NCBI RefSeq assembly: GCF_000143415.4
Contig: NW_003314371.1
Location: 331,031-395,030 of the forward strand
Length of the DNA: 64,000 bases
Reading direction: 5' to 3'
Source of the DNA: Selaginella moellendorffii
Taxonomy: Eukaryota; Streptophyta; Lycopodiopsida; Selaginellales; Selaginellaceae
The notes beneath the pieces are model-generated. The model was not told the origin of the DNA and ran no database searches. It saw nothing but the letters and a program-made list of their open reading frames with translations. Positions within the stretch are counted from its first letter, which is position 1, and every line of letters begins with the position of its first letter. The translations under genes were made by a program, and so were the position numbers. Shown one piece after another: positions 20,001-31,300 of the stretch.

Positions 20001-23000
20001 TCAGAGTTTTGGCAACACAGCGTGTGTACCCGAGCTACACTCTTGAAGTCATTGACGATGCACGACGCGGGGACGCTGGCATCGACCCTGATGAATCATC
20101 TGGAAGACGTGTATCTTGCCTACGATGGCACGGTTCGTCACCGACAGAATGAGCAAGTCGTTCAACTGGACTATGGCAATGAGTCGGCTCAACCGGGTGA
20201 AGCCGTAGGGGCCCTTGCAGCGAGCTTCATTACGGAGCAAGCTTACGACACTGCATACGAGGATTTCAAGGTATAGAATTTTTTTGGACATTCATGTCCA
20301 GAGACTGAGCTTTTGGAATTTTATCACCAGAAAACGCTGCAGTCAAGTGTTAACGAGGACAACGTTACGATTTTAAGACTGGAAAGGTGTGGCATCAACA
20401 ACTGCCACTGTTTGGAGTGGAGATTGTTGGAGCTCAAGGAACAGCTACAACCAGTTCACTTGAAGGAGATCACGAAGGAGGTGAAACTTGAGTATGCACC
20501 GACCATCGTGACTTATTGGCTTTGCCATTTCTCTCTGGACCTGGTACTTTTTACTCTTTCTTTGAGCGTCTCTCGAAGTGCCGGTGTTTGGCAGGAGCGT
20601 GTCGAGGAGCTAAATTTGAATCTAGAATCCATTCGGCAGTTGATTCTAGGCCTCGATTTTTGCTGTGAAACTGTTCTGTCCTGTGGCAATGAAGAAGCGT
20701 GCTTGCACGTTGCAGCAGCAGCTGACGGTGATGACATGGAAGACTCCTTGAACGTCTGGAACTACAAGCTCATACCGAAGCTCTTGGAGGTCTACGTTGC
20801 AGGTGATATACCAAATGTTTTGCTACCACGTTACAGATTTTCTGTGTGTTCAGGCAGCAAAGATGTTCAGTCCGTCACTGTCACTCGTGACTATCGTCAA
20901 GAATTAGTTCTACAACTAGCTGCCTCGTTTCAAACACTGGCAGGACTCGGCCTGGACACTGTAGATTGGCAGCGATCTTCTCCATTCACTGTTCGGGAAG
21001 TATACGATACGTTTGGTGTTGAAGCAGCTTGTCAGTTTATCTATGAGGTGAGCTGATTATAATCTATTTTTCAAATACTTGTCCTTACGCTTAGCAATCA
21101 TGTAGAGGCTGATGACCATCACGAGCTCGGATGTTAATCCCAGCCATGTTCGTCTTCTTGCGGATTATGCAACGCATACTGGAAATGTGCTTGGCTATAC
21201 AAATTCAGGTTTTAAGGAATTTCTCAAGAGTACAGGCTCGTTGGCACCATTTCAACGTGTAACCACAATTTATACTTGTTTTTCTTCGTCTCTAACACTT
21301 GGCGAACAGGTTGCGGTGAATGAACTTGAAGCCGCCGCACAAAATGGTCTCTGTGATCGTTTAAAAGGCGTGGTTTCGTCTACGGCTTGGGGAAAGCGTC
21401 CACCGATTGGAACATCCACAGACTTCAAACTTGTTTGGAAGGTAGGCAAGTTCGTCATCAAGCTCGTCATTTGACATTTGTTTCTGAAGATGGATGATCC
21501 GAGCTGGGTCAACGTAGACCTTTACAAGTTCCTTGAAGGAAATGTATGCAAGCAGCCGCTCACACCAGCCATTGCCGAAGGCCGTAAAATGCTAAACAGT
21601 GAATGGGAGTCGCAGCCGCAGGGAACAACAGAAACTAATGGCTGGGACGTGCCATCAACAACTGAGAACCTGGACAGTGGATGGGGATTGTTAACCACGA
21701 CAGCGGACGTTGACAATGGCTGGGGATCGTCAACCGCGACAGCCGACGTTGACAATGGCTGGGGGTCTTTGACGACAACTGATATTGGGGGAAGTGACTG
21801 GGGATCATTAGCGACTGACACTGTCAAGAATGCGACGTCGACTGTTAATGCCGACAATGGCTGGGAGGCACCAAATTCCGGTAACTCTCCTCATTATTGT
21901 TCTTCATAAAGTTTGAACAAACGCGCTTGCTTGAACTTAGGTGCGGATCAAGGCAATGGCTGGGAAACATCACGTTCAGGTAAATGTTTTCTCAATCTTT
22001 TAGAAAATTCAAACGAATCTACTTCTTCGAACTTAGGTGTGGATCCAGGCAATGGCTGGGGAGCATCATGTTCAGGTAAACACCATTCATGGTTATTCAT
22101 GTTAGAATATTGAACGAATGCATTCGTTTGAACTTCAGATGCGGAAGTTCAAACTGGCTGGGCGTCAATTCCCACTGATCGTCCGGATGTAGCTGAAGGC
22201 GAAGAAGTCTCCTGGAATACGGCCTTCAAGGATGACTCCAAGTTGGAAGAGCAGAGATCAAAAAGATCATTTGCTCCTCTTGGTTGCAGAAGGATTCCGA
22301 ATCCCCATCTCTCAGGTTTCGTCTGATGCGTGATTTTGAGTTCAAATTATTTTTTCTTGTTTTCAGAGGTATGCAACGATGGCTGGTCGTCGGAACCTGC
22401 GAACAAGGATGAGGGAGGTGGTTGGGGACAAAGCTCGGGTACAACTTCCATGGTATCAAAGGAATATAGACTGCAACAATGTTTTTGATTGTTTCAGAAG
22501 TGATCAATGGAAGTACCTGGGATTCAACCAGTTTTGACGCTCCTGCTCCTGCTGCTCAAGGTCGTGACAGCAGCGACTGGCTACGAAATGACGACCTGGA
22601 GCTGCAAGAAGAAAGACCCAAGCGTAAGTTTGCTCCTACAGGAGCAAACACGATTCCTCTTGGCAAAAGAAGAGTTTTTCCAAAACTTGGCGTTGACAGT
22701 GCCAAACAGGACTCAGGTTAGTTTTCTTATTCTTCTACACTTTCGACGGTTTCTCCAACATTTTTCTCCAGGCACCGATGCCAAAGATGTGGAAAATAAC
22801 GAGGAAAAGAACGTAGACCACGGCTGGACAAACTCCGGTTAGTTTATTGCGTATATTGAAATAATATTGATGTTAAATTGACTTGGTTCTCTCGAAGGCT
22901 GGAGCCCTGTGAAGAACGACGACCAAGTAACGGTTGCGGCTGACATTCAAGTTGACGGCTGGGGAGCAGCTCCAAACTCAGGTCAGACTTCTATTCAAGA

Positions 23001-23859
23001 TGACGGCTGGGCAGCTGCTCCAAACTCAGGTCAGCCTGCTCTTCAAGATGACGGCTGGGGAGCAGCTCCAAACTCAGGTCAGCCTTCTACTCAAGATGAC
23101 GGCTGGGGAGCAGCTCCTAGCTCAAGTCAGTTTTCTACTCAAGATGACGGCTGGGGAGCAGCTCCTAACTCAGGTCAGCCTTCTATTCGTCTGATTTAGT
23201 CTTGTTCTTATGAAGCTGTTTGCGAAGGTGTGACGAGCAACGACGAAGAAGCCGTGCAAGCTCAGGGCTGGGGATGTAGTGCACCACAAGAAGTCGAAGG
23301 TGCTCCAAAGACTAGCGCATTGCACCCCCGGGACCGTCCCCCTCCGGATCCCTTTAAAAGAAAGTTCTGGATGGAGGTGGTGGAGGTCGTGAATCAAGCC
23401 AGAATTGTGCTGAGAAGGTAAGGAAAAACGCTCAATTCATCCATGGTGTTCTTATCTGCTCGAGCGTTCTCTCCAGTTACCGAAACGGCGATCGACTTTC
23501 CGAGGAGCACGAGACGGCCATCATGGAGAAAATTCTCGTCCATCACCCCTCCTACGACCAGAAAGCTGGAGCTGGTATCGATTTCTTGAAGGTAGAGTGA
23601 CTCTCTCTCTGGATTGTGTCTGAACTTTAGACGCTATGTCTCCTCTCAGGTCGATCGCCCAGCGAATTTCTCCGACTCGAGCTGCTTCTTCGTCGTCCGG
23701 AAAGACGGCAGCGAGGACGACTTCTCGTACCACAAGTGCCTGCGATCGCTGGTCGAGAAGAGCTTCCCAGAGAACTATCTCGCCAAGTATGACGCATCGT
23801 GCCTTCCCAAGGACTGGATCAAGAAAGTGGACGATTCAAGTGGAGACAATGCAAGTTAA
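17060..23859 (+). CDS. NRPE1: RNA polymerase V largest subunit (NRPE1)
   Basis: Catalytic subunit of plant Pol V, which makes scaffold transcripts for RNA-directed DNA methylation in the nucleus. More than 20 exons start at 17060-17078, 17232-17290, 17358-17481 and 17547-17953. The N-terminus has the clamp zinc cysteines (CLGLPC...CLSCGANEPKECPGHFG, CLKCGKP). The active-site metal A motif is in SPLKGDFDGDRLHVYFPQ near 19190-19230, with the three Asp intact. Conserved Pol II-like parts downstream are reduced and divergent, as in Pol IV/V. From about 21,600 follows a WG/GW-rich ARGONAUTE-binding platform on several small exons (21,600-23,190). The end (about 23,350-23,859) is a DeCL domain (FWMEVVEVVNQARIVLRRYRNGDRLSEEHE..., YHPS-type HHPSYDQKAGAGID, CFFVVRKDGSEDDFSYHKCL). 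The DeCL plus WG platform separates it from NRPD1 (Pol IV). I estimate 1,800-1,900 residues. Confidence 0.93.
17720..17863 (+). repeat. 72-bp tandem direct duplication inside NRPE1 exon 4
   Basis: Units 17720-17791 and 17792-17863 differ at very few positions (for example GCTATAG against GCCATAG). Each codes a 24-residue segment starting KQQEQTAAEKGKAIVKHSS. The unit is a multiple of three, so the frame is kept. It lies in a Glu/Lys-rich linker inserted between the zinc-binding N-terminus and the next conserved block. Confidence 0.95.
21926..22080 (+). repeat. Duplicated exon-plus-intron cassette coding WG motifs in NRPE1
   Basis: Two copies, about 96 bp apart, of the same unit: an acceptor in a TTGAACTTAG or TCGAACTTAG context, a 40-nt exon (GTGCGGATCAAGGCAATGGC... 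and GTGTGGATCCAGGCAATGGC...), a donor TCAG/GTAAA, and part of the following intron. Each exon supplies one NGW(E/G) motif. A third, weaker acceptor context follows at about 22,135. Confidence 0.8.
22945..23184 (+). repeat. Five 48-bp tandem units coding WG Ago-hook repeats in NRPE1
   Basis: Five contiguous 48-bp units, each coding 16 residues of the form xQDDGWGAAPNSGQPS. Unit 2 has DGWAAAP instead of DGWGAAP, and unit 4 has PSSSQFS. The tryptophan next to glycine is the residue that inserts into ARGONAUTE pockets in known Ago hooks. The high similarity of the units points to recent expansion or ongoing homogenisation. Confidence 0.95.
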
Positions 23860-23949
23860 GTTCTGAGACAATGCAAGTAAGTTTCGAGACAATGCAAGTT
23901 AAGTTCTATCTTTGCTATATCACCTCCTAGAGAGAAACGCGAGATCTCT

Positions 23950-25017
23950 TTAGAAGTAGAGGAAGCACAGGATCATGACACCGCCGACGAACAAGAGCAG
24001 CCGGGAGAGCAGCGTTTCCTGCTGGTCCGGGCGGAGCGGCGGCGGCAGGGCCCTCAGCTGGTGGTGGTGGTGGTGGTGGTAGCTGGCCGGCGGCGGCGGC
24101 GGCGTGTGCAAGCCTCCATACGGCAGCATGGCCGGCCCGGGTGGCGGCGCATCGGGGAAGCCATGGAACTGGAGCCGGAAGAGCGATGGAAACAATCCAA
24201 ATCCCGCGGAGAAAGTCACGTTGCCGAATCGCGCCGACGCTCCCGGCCCCGCGGCAGCTCCAGCCACGAAACCAATGCCGTATGGATCGTAGAGGCGGCG
24301 GGCGTGGTGGTGCCAGGCCGCGAGGCTGGCCTGGTGGTGGGGGTCCGAGGAGGAGCCCGACCTCTGGCCGGGGGGCCGAGATGGGATCTCCATCTCGGGC
24401 ACCGAGCTGGTGGCGTGGTCGCGGTGGTCGGAGGAGGACTCCACGCAGCCTCGGCCATAGAGGGGGATGACTTTGTCCTCGTGGACGGGGGCCTTGCAAA
24501 CCGGGCACTCCTTGCAGATGGATCGCAGCTGCGTCCACTTGTAGAGGCAGGGCCAGCAGAAGAGGTGGCCGCAGAGGGTGACGACGGGATCTTGCGCGAG
24601 CTCCAGGCAGATGTTGCAGTCGAAGCTCCCGGCGGCTTGGTCGCGATCGTCGCCCTCGTCGTCCTCGTCGTCTCCATCGTCGCAATCGCGATCGCGGTCG
24701 AGGGTGGTGGAAGCTGTTTTGCTGCTGGCTGGAGGAGGAGGAGGAGGAGGCTTGGTTCTTGATCCACCCGAGGTTCCCGGATGATCGTCGAGGCCTGAGT
24801 GATCAGCTCTTACTTGGGCATTGCCTTGTGGATCTTCTTCTTCTTCTTCCTCGCGATCGTGTTCCACTTCGTCGTCTCGAGCGCGTAGCTCCGCCTGGGA
24901 CTCACCTGGCTTTGGGCGATCGCGAAGCTCTCCCGATCGATTGGAGGAAGAACTGGAATTGGACACCGCAGTGCTGCTGCCGCTCGCGTCCTCTGCTCCG
25001 GCGGGACTGTTCGTCAT
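23950..25017 (-). CDS. RMA-type membrane-anchored RING E3 ubiquitin ligase
   Basis: Intronless, 355 residues. An acidic, Ser/Pro-rich N-terminal 130 residues leads into a C3HC4 RING (FDCNICLELAQDPVVTLCGHLFCWPCLYKW...CPVCKAPV, about residues 132-176) and the short KVIPLYGRG segment typical of the RNF5/RNF185/RMA group. A Pro/His-rich linker (GGLHTPPPPPASYHHHHHHQ) and a C-terminal hydrophobic anchor (LLSRLLLFVGGVMILCFLYF) follow. Family members sit in the ER membrane and take part in ER-associated degradation and aquaporin turnover. The protein is longer than angiosperm RMA1-3 (about 230-250 residues) because of the N-terminal extension. It is convergent with NRPE1 (stops 90 bp apart) and divergent from the MOM1-like gene. 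Confidence 0.9.
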   Translation of the reverse strand: MTNSPAGAEDASGSSTAVSNSSSSSNRSGELRDRPKPGESQAELRARDDEVEHDREEEEEEDPQGNAQVRADHSGLDDHPGTSGGSRTKPPPPPPPASSKTASTTLDRDRDCDDGDDEDDEGDDRDQAAGSFDCNICLELAQDPVVTLCGHLFCWPCLYKWTQLRSICKECPVCKAPVHEDKVIPLYGRGCVESSSDHRDHATSSVPEMEIPSRPPGQRSGSSSDPHHQASLAAWHHHARRLYDPYGIGFVAGAAAGPGASARFGNVTFSAGFGLFPSLFRLQFHGFPDAPPPGPAMLPYGGLHTPPPPPASYHHHHHHQLRALPPPLRPDQQETLLSRLLLFVGGVMILCFLYF

Positions 25018-25368
25018 CGTCGCCCGCCGCCGCTACCATCGCTAGAGCTTCTCGTCCTCTTCCATCGCCACGGCATTCTATCCTTCTTTTTTCTTCTTCC
25101 TCGTAGATTTTTTTTTTCTTTGCCCCTTCAGCACAAACAGACGCATTTGACTGGCACGTCAGCGCTTGACTTCGCGGCGGTTGACCGTGCAATACCGTTT
25201 ATTTTGTCCAAATTACAGGCATTTCGAATATGCCCCTGGAGAGAGAGAAGGTAGCAATTAGGGTTCATGGTTCTCGCCCAGTGGCTCGCGATGGTGCTAG
25301 GTCGCGGGCCAGCGCCAAAGCGCCGATCGACCAGGTGATTCTGTGAAAGGTCGCGGCTTGGCAGGGCG
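25018..25368. promoter_or_regulatory. Divergent promoter region of RMA E3 (-) and MOM1-like (+)
   Basis: 350 bp between divergent ATGs. It contains a T-rich run near 25,100-25,125 in the RMA leader. I see no clear TATA box. Confidence 0.4.
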
Positions 25369-28300
25369 ATGGCGTCGGCGGGCTTCGTCCTGGGCTGGAA
25401 GGGGGACGAGGACGAGGAGGTGGATATTGGCGGGTCGGATGAGGAAGCGCCAGGGATCGAGAGCGCAGGCGCTATTATTCCAGCAGGGGTCGAGAGCGCA
25501 GCCGCGAGGAGGATTCAAGCCGAAGATTTTGAAGCTGAGAGGAACAAGAGCGCGCCGAGTCCGTCGATATTTCGGGGAAATGAAAGGGAGCTCCCGCTTC
25601 CTCCTGGCGGTAAGCAGCGTCTCGAGAATCGTGCTCTTAATGGCGCTCCAAAGCTTGGAATGGAAGCTCAGGATAATCGAGGCTGCAAGAAGGAAGCTGG
25701 CGCTGCGAGGCGGGCAGAGAATGCTAATGGCACGGCTGCTTCGATCAAAGGCAAGGAGCCAGTGGTGGAAGAGGAAGACGAAACCATGGCATTTAAAAAG
25801 AGAAAGGTCGAATCTAGCAGCCTCCGGGATCTCAAACGCCGAAAAGACGGAGACTGGAGATCCAGCCAGTGGGTAGCTTGCGTGCTCTGCAAAAAGTGGC
25901 GAAGGTATGGCCAGAGTTTTAATTTCTTTTTCCATCTCCCTCGGCTGTACCAAACTTCTTGTCGGCAGGATTCCATTCGAGCTGACTGTGGAGAGGAGTA
26001 CGTGGCACTGCAAGGAAAACGTCTGGAATTCCTCCATTGCAAGTTGCGAATGTCCACAGGTAGTTTGTTGTGCCTAAGATGTGATTAAATTCTATGATGT
26101 GCAGGAAGAGGCGAGCACCTTTGACAGCATGCCTACGATGCGGGTAGATTTCCCAAACACATTATGCATATCGGATGGCGTTTTACGGAGAACCTCCACG
26201 CCTCTGGACAAGTCTGCTGCTCCTGTACCAGATGATATGACCGTCGCAAGCGAGACGATCATCGGGAGCGCTACTGATGCCACTGATAGGGCCGTCTCTC
26301 CTGCTGAAAACGGTGCCGCCGCTTTGGACGTTTCAAAGTCTGCTCTCAAGACGCTTATCCCTGAAGAAGGTGAAGCTGTAGCGAACCAAGATGTGAGCCC
26401 CTGTCAAGTCTGTGGTTTGGGCGGTCAAACCATGTAAGCTTGATAATTGATTTCTATTCTCGCCTCTAACTTTCAGTTCTTGCAGCTCCTGCTCTCTAAC
26501 AGGATGCGCGAGTAGATATCACTTTCACTGCTTGGTTCCTCCACTGACTTCTCGTCCTAGTGGAGGGTGGTATTGCAAGAATCACAAAGTTGAATCAATA
26601 TGGCTCTCGAGTGCTGAATGCGGGAATGGTGGTCAGATGTATTACGTGAAGTGGAGAGGTCGTGCTCACCTTTATGATAGCGTGCTCAGTGAAGCCGTAG
26701 TAGCGAAGCTGGCATCGAAGAAGCTGACTCATCTAAAGAGGAATGGAAAGGTATTTGCTTGTTTTTTGGATGCTTCTAAAGTCTGACATGCAGCATTGCA
26801 GTTGCTAGAGTGGCAGCCGAGCTGGACAGTGCCAGAACGAGTCATAGGAATGCGACAAAATGATTCGCAGGAGATAGAATGGCTTGTGAAATGGACTCAA
26901 CTCGGTTACGAACAATCCACATGGGAGTCTGCCTCTGCAAGATTTTTATTGGAGGAAAAAGGGCGGCTTTTGATCGATGTGTATGAGAAGTGGTGTGAAG
27001 TAGCGCGGCTGCGGGCTCGAGCTCCTCAGGCCGACAAGGTAACAATGTTTGCGTTCATACGAATGATAACATTTTCTCTTACAGGTTTCTGAAAAATGTG
27101 CGCGGCTTATAAAGCAACCTTCTTGGCTACAAAGTGTTTCTTTGCAAGACCATCAGCTGGAAATGCTAAACAATCTTCGCGATTGCTGGTGTAAGCAGAA
27201 GGGAGGCATTGTCTTAAGTAATCCAATCCAGGTACATGGGCTATTTGTGTCCCGGCGTGATTAACTCGTTTTGCAGGAAGAACCAGTTCCGGTTGTAGCC
27301 TTCTCAATCTCTTTGTGTCGGGAATTCAGAACAAAGGAGCCCATACTGGTGGTGACTTCTCCAGAGATGCTGCCGTTTTGGGAGAAGAAGCTTAAAGAGT
27401 GGACACTTGATCTCAACGTAGTTATGTACTGTGGCACTCCTAATAGTAGGTACTTCATTCGACAGCATGAGTTCTCTCTGATCGAAGGCTGCGTCAAGCT
27501 ACACATCGTGGTAACCACGTTGGATGTTGTGGGCTCGGTAAGCTTCCCCTTTTTATTTTTTAATAACCATTTTCATAATCAATGCAGGATGTGGATGTGG
27601 ACTTTCTTAAAGGGTTTAAGTGGTCCTGTCTATTAATTCATGACTCTCGTCGAGCTCGGAGAAGTATATACGAAAATTTGGCGAAGGTGTCTTCCAGTTT
27701 TTGTTTGCTTTTCTGTCCAGAGCCTTGGAAGGTAGTGTTTGCGTTGTCTCATTGTGTATACTCATTATTTCTTATCGTTCTCTCAGTGGGATTCCGAAGA
27801 GCGTCAACTTATTGCGGAAGTTCTTGGAAAAGATAAAAGCGTTGACTGGAAGGAGCTTGTGGCCTGCCAGTACAATGCTGAACCTGTGAATGATCTAAGG
27901 GAATATTGGGTTCCGGCGCAAATGTCCCCTGTGCAGGTTCATCAGTATTGTTTGCTCATTGTAAAACACTTTGAGCTTCTGCGGTCAGGCAATATGTCTC
28001 AGGGGGATAATATTCTTCACGAACTTGTTTCTGTGCTTCGAGATGTAAGTTTTTTTATGTAGTTATCTTCTGATAATATTCTCCTGTTTCTAGAGCAGTG
28101 TTGTAGTCATCCTTATTTGGTCTCGGAAACTTTGGCAAAATCTGTCGGGGAGCTCGTTCCTCAGGAGGAGTGGCTTAATGCGGGGATAAGAGCGAGTGGC
28201 AAATTGGAGCTTATGCACAAGATGCTCTCGCACTTTTATCTGAACAAAAAGAAAACCCTTATCATTGTCCAGGTATCAAAAGTTCATCTGCTTGAGTATT

Positions 28301-31300
28301 GTTTCATAATTTATATATTTTCTTTTTCAGAACACACGTTCCAAACAGCTCATGAACATTATTGATGATTATCTAAAGCAACAATTTGGCTCATATGGAC
28401 GCATTGAGCGAGGAATGGATGCACAGGTTCGTCAGGCATCTCTCACAAGGTTCAACTCGCAGGACTCTAGCTGTTTTGCACTTCTTCTCGAGCGCGGTGC
28501 TGCTACATCTATTCCAAATCAGCTCACGGCCGTCGACGCGGTTTTTATCTACGACAGCGACTGGAACCCATGGAGTGACACAACGTGCATCCGAAAGCTT
28601 GGTCTCAACAACGTGACCGTGTATAGACTGTACAGCGGCCTCACTGTGGAGGAAAAGATTCTTGATGGAGCACGGGAGGATGTGGTGTCAAACGAACGCC
28701 AACTTAAGAATTTGAGCTTGAAAGCAATGCAAGAGATGCTTCGTTGGGGTGCGGCGGCTCTACTACAGATGGACGACTGGTGTACACAAAATGATGCAGT
28801 CACGGATCCAAGGATAGGATGGAATGGTGGAACGGTCCCAAACGAGATTGGCAAACAACTGTTTTCTCTAGATGACGATGAAGTGAAGGCTGTTTCTCTT
28901 GGCAACCACGGAACACGTCTCAGCGACAAAGCTCGAGCGATTTTGTCACACAGAGATGCGTCGTCCAAAGGAGTTCCTCTTTATGGTGTATCGTCCAAGG
29001 CTTGTGAAGACGGAAATTCGACGGCGGCGGATGAGTTCTGGTCCCCGCTTCTCAAGGGTAAACGCGAAAAGTCGCTCCAGTTACAGGGACAAAGAACGCG
29101 AAAGCCAGTTGAATATCGAGATTTTGAAGACATATCAAAGAGAAAGAAAAGGAAACTTACGTCACCAAGTTACCTAGCGGCCCACGGCGGTAAGATAAGT
29201 GTTTTGATGCTTGGGCTAGAATCGTACTCTTTTGTTGTTTATTACAGAGCTACGGCAAGTGGATGCTTCTGATACAGTCCGTCCAACTCCTGATGCTTCA
29301 CCCCAGGTAGCAGCACCTCCAGTTTCGCAAAGTTCTGGAGGTCGTGTAACAACTTCGAGCAGCCAACGAGAGGAGCAGCTTGAGCGTCTCAGCAGTTTGC
29401 AGGGAGAGCTGAAGTCCCTGGGCGAGTTCATAGAGTTACCAGTAAGCAGTGCTTGGGCTTTAACTGTTTGCAGTTGTCTCACTCGACTTTCTTTCGTAGG
29501 AGAATGTACTAAAGCGCGCGTTGGAATTGCTCACTTTCGTGGTAAAGAACCTGCGGATGAATAATAATTTCCGTCACGAGGTGCAGTTGTCCTTGGTATG
29601 TTCTATATCTAATATTCGTGTTTTTAGCTTCTGAAAGACTTATGCCTTCTTCTTGGCAGTGCTGGATTGCAGCAGAACAGATGGGCGTTGACTTCGACAA
29701 AGTGGTGGCGACTTTAGCGGCAACGAGCGAGGGGTTTGATGTGGACGACCAGTCGCTGGAGGCTGTTCACAACAAGCTCAAGATAGCTTTGGGAGCCTTT
29801 CCTGCGTCTCGTTCACAAAACGGACAGTCTCCAACGGTAGCTGCCACGGAAAAAACCCAGCCAGCGGCTGTGTCACCACGGGCTTGTTTAGATTCTCCTC
29901 CCGGGGGATGTCGTGTATCGGTAGAAAAAAGGGACCTGTTGGAAGAAAAAAAGCAGGAACTGAAGACGAGGAGGAAAGCCCAGACTCAAAAGCTCCTGAA
30001 CTCTCAAAAGCGAGTGTGGTGCGAGCTTATGGAGAACGAAACCAAGCAAAAGGTCCACCTTGAGAAGGTTTACGAAGCTGAATGCAGAACTATTCAAGCG
30101 TTGGGGACGGCTGAGAGTAGCCGGCTGCTAGCAGAGAAAGCCGAGGAACACAAGTTACGGGTGAAAGAACTTCAGACGCGGCTAGATAAGGAGAGAAGGG
30201 AATTGGGAGAGAGACAAACGTTCACGAGGAACAGGATGGGCGCGTTCTTTGCTGATCGGCTAAAGCAGCTGGACAACGGTGTTATGCCAATTGATATCAC
30301 TCCGGCAACCGACAATACCGCTGAATTGCGGGAATATCAACCTGAAAGTTCCGCCAACCTTAGCCACCAGGAACAGCAACTTCCGCGAGAAAGCGATGAT
30401 CTCGGGCGTGGAAATTCTCGTGGTGTCCGTCAACAGCAATCTCCATGTGAGCAGCAAGCAGATCCTCCCATGATCCAGAGTGAAGACACTCCTGCTCGAC
30501 CGCGAGTTTCTTCCGTTTCTATGACCACTGCGGAAGCCTCGCATCCTGTGCTTCCTGAAGCCCCCGTTCCAGCTCCTGAAATTGGTTCTAGCACAAGAGA
30601 AGAAGTCTCCGTTCCTGCTATCAGAAGTAAAGTAACTCAAGTTCATGCGAGCAGAAACGAAGTTCCAGTTCCGAACGTTCCTGCGAGCAGAAGACAAGAA
30701 GTTCAACCTCCAAGCATTCCAGCGAGCAGGACAACTTCCATTGCTGCGAGCCGAAGAGAGGAAGTTCCGCTTACACGGGACGTTGCTATTGCTGCGAGCG
30801 GAAGAGAAGAAGTTCCACTTACACGGGATGTTTCTATTGCTGCGAGCGGAAGAGCAGAAGCTCCGGCTGTTCCGGCTCCTGCGAGCAGAAGGGAAGAAGT
30901 CCCTCTTCCTGCGAGAACAGTAGAGGAAGTTCCACTTGCAAGTGACGTCGTCCGACCGCCAGCCAGCAGAAGCCAAGTCCCACCCGAGATCCCAGCGAGC
31001 AGAAGCCAGCAAGGACCAGCGACCGGGAGCCGAGCCGCAGTTGTTATTGCGTTACCAGCGAGCAGAGGCCAGGAAGAATTTCCACGTACTACTAGTGGTC
31101 GGGCCAACGAAATCTTTGCAGGGAACAGAAGTCAAGTTGTCGTTGCGCTTCCTGCAACGGGTCAGATTCATGCTGAAGCTCCTCTTCCCCTTGGCCAGAG
31201 TCCGCGGGTTCCACAGCAGCCGGTTTCCAACTTTGTGCCGCCAGCGCGCCTGTCTTCGCACTACGATCCACTGTCGCTGGAGGAGACGAGGCTGCAGAAA

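Noticed and set aside
24061-24762. Long plus-strand open frame (233 codons) opposite the RMA E3 gene
   Set aside because: It is the antisense shadow of a GC-rich coding region; it is rich in Val/Arg/Gly and lacks any motif, while the minus strand codes a complete RING protein.
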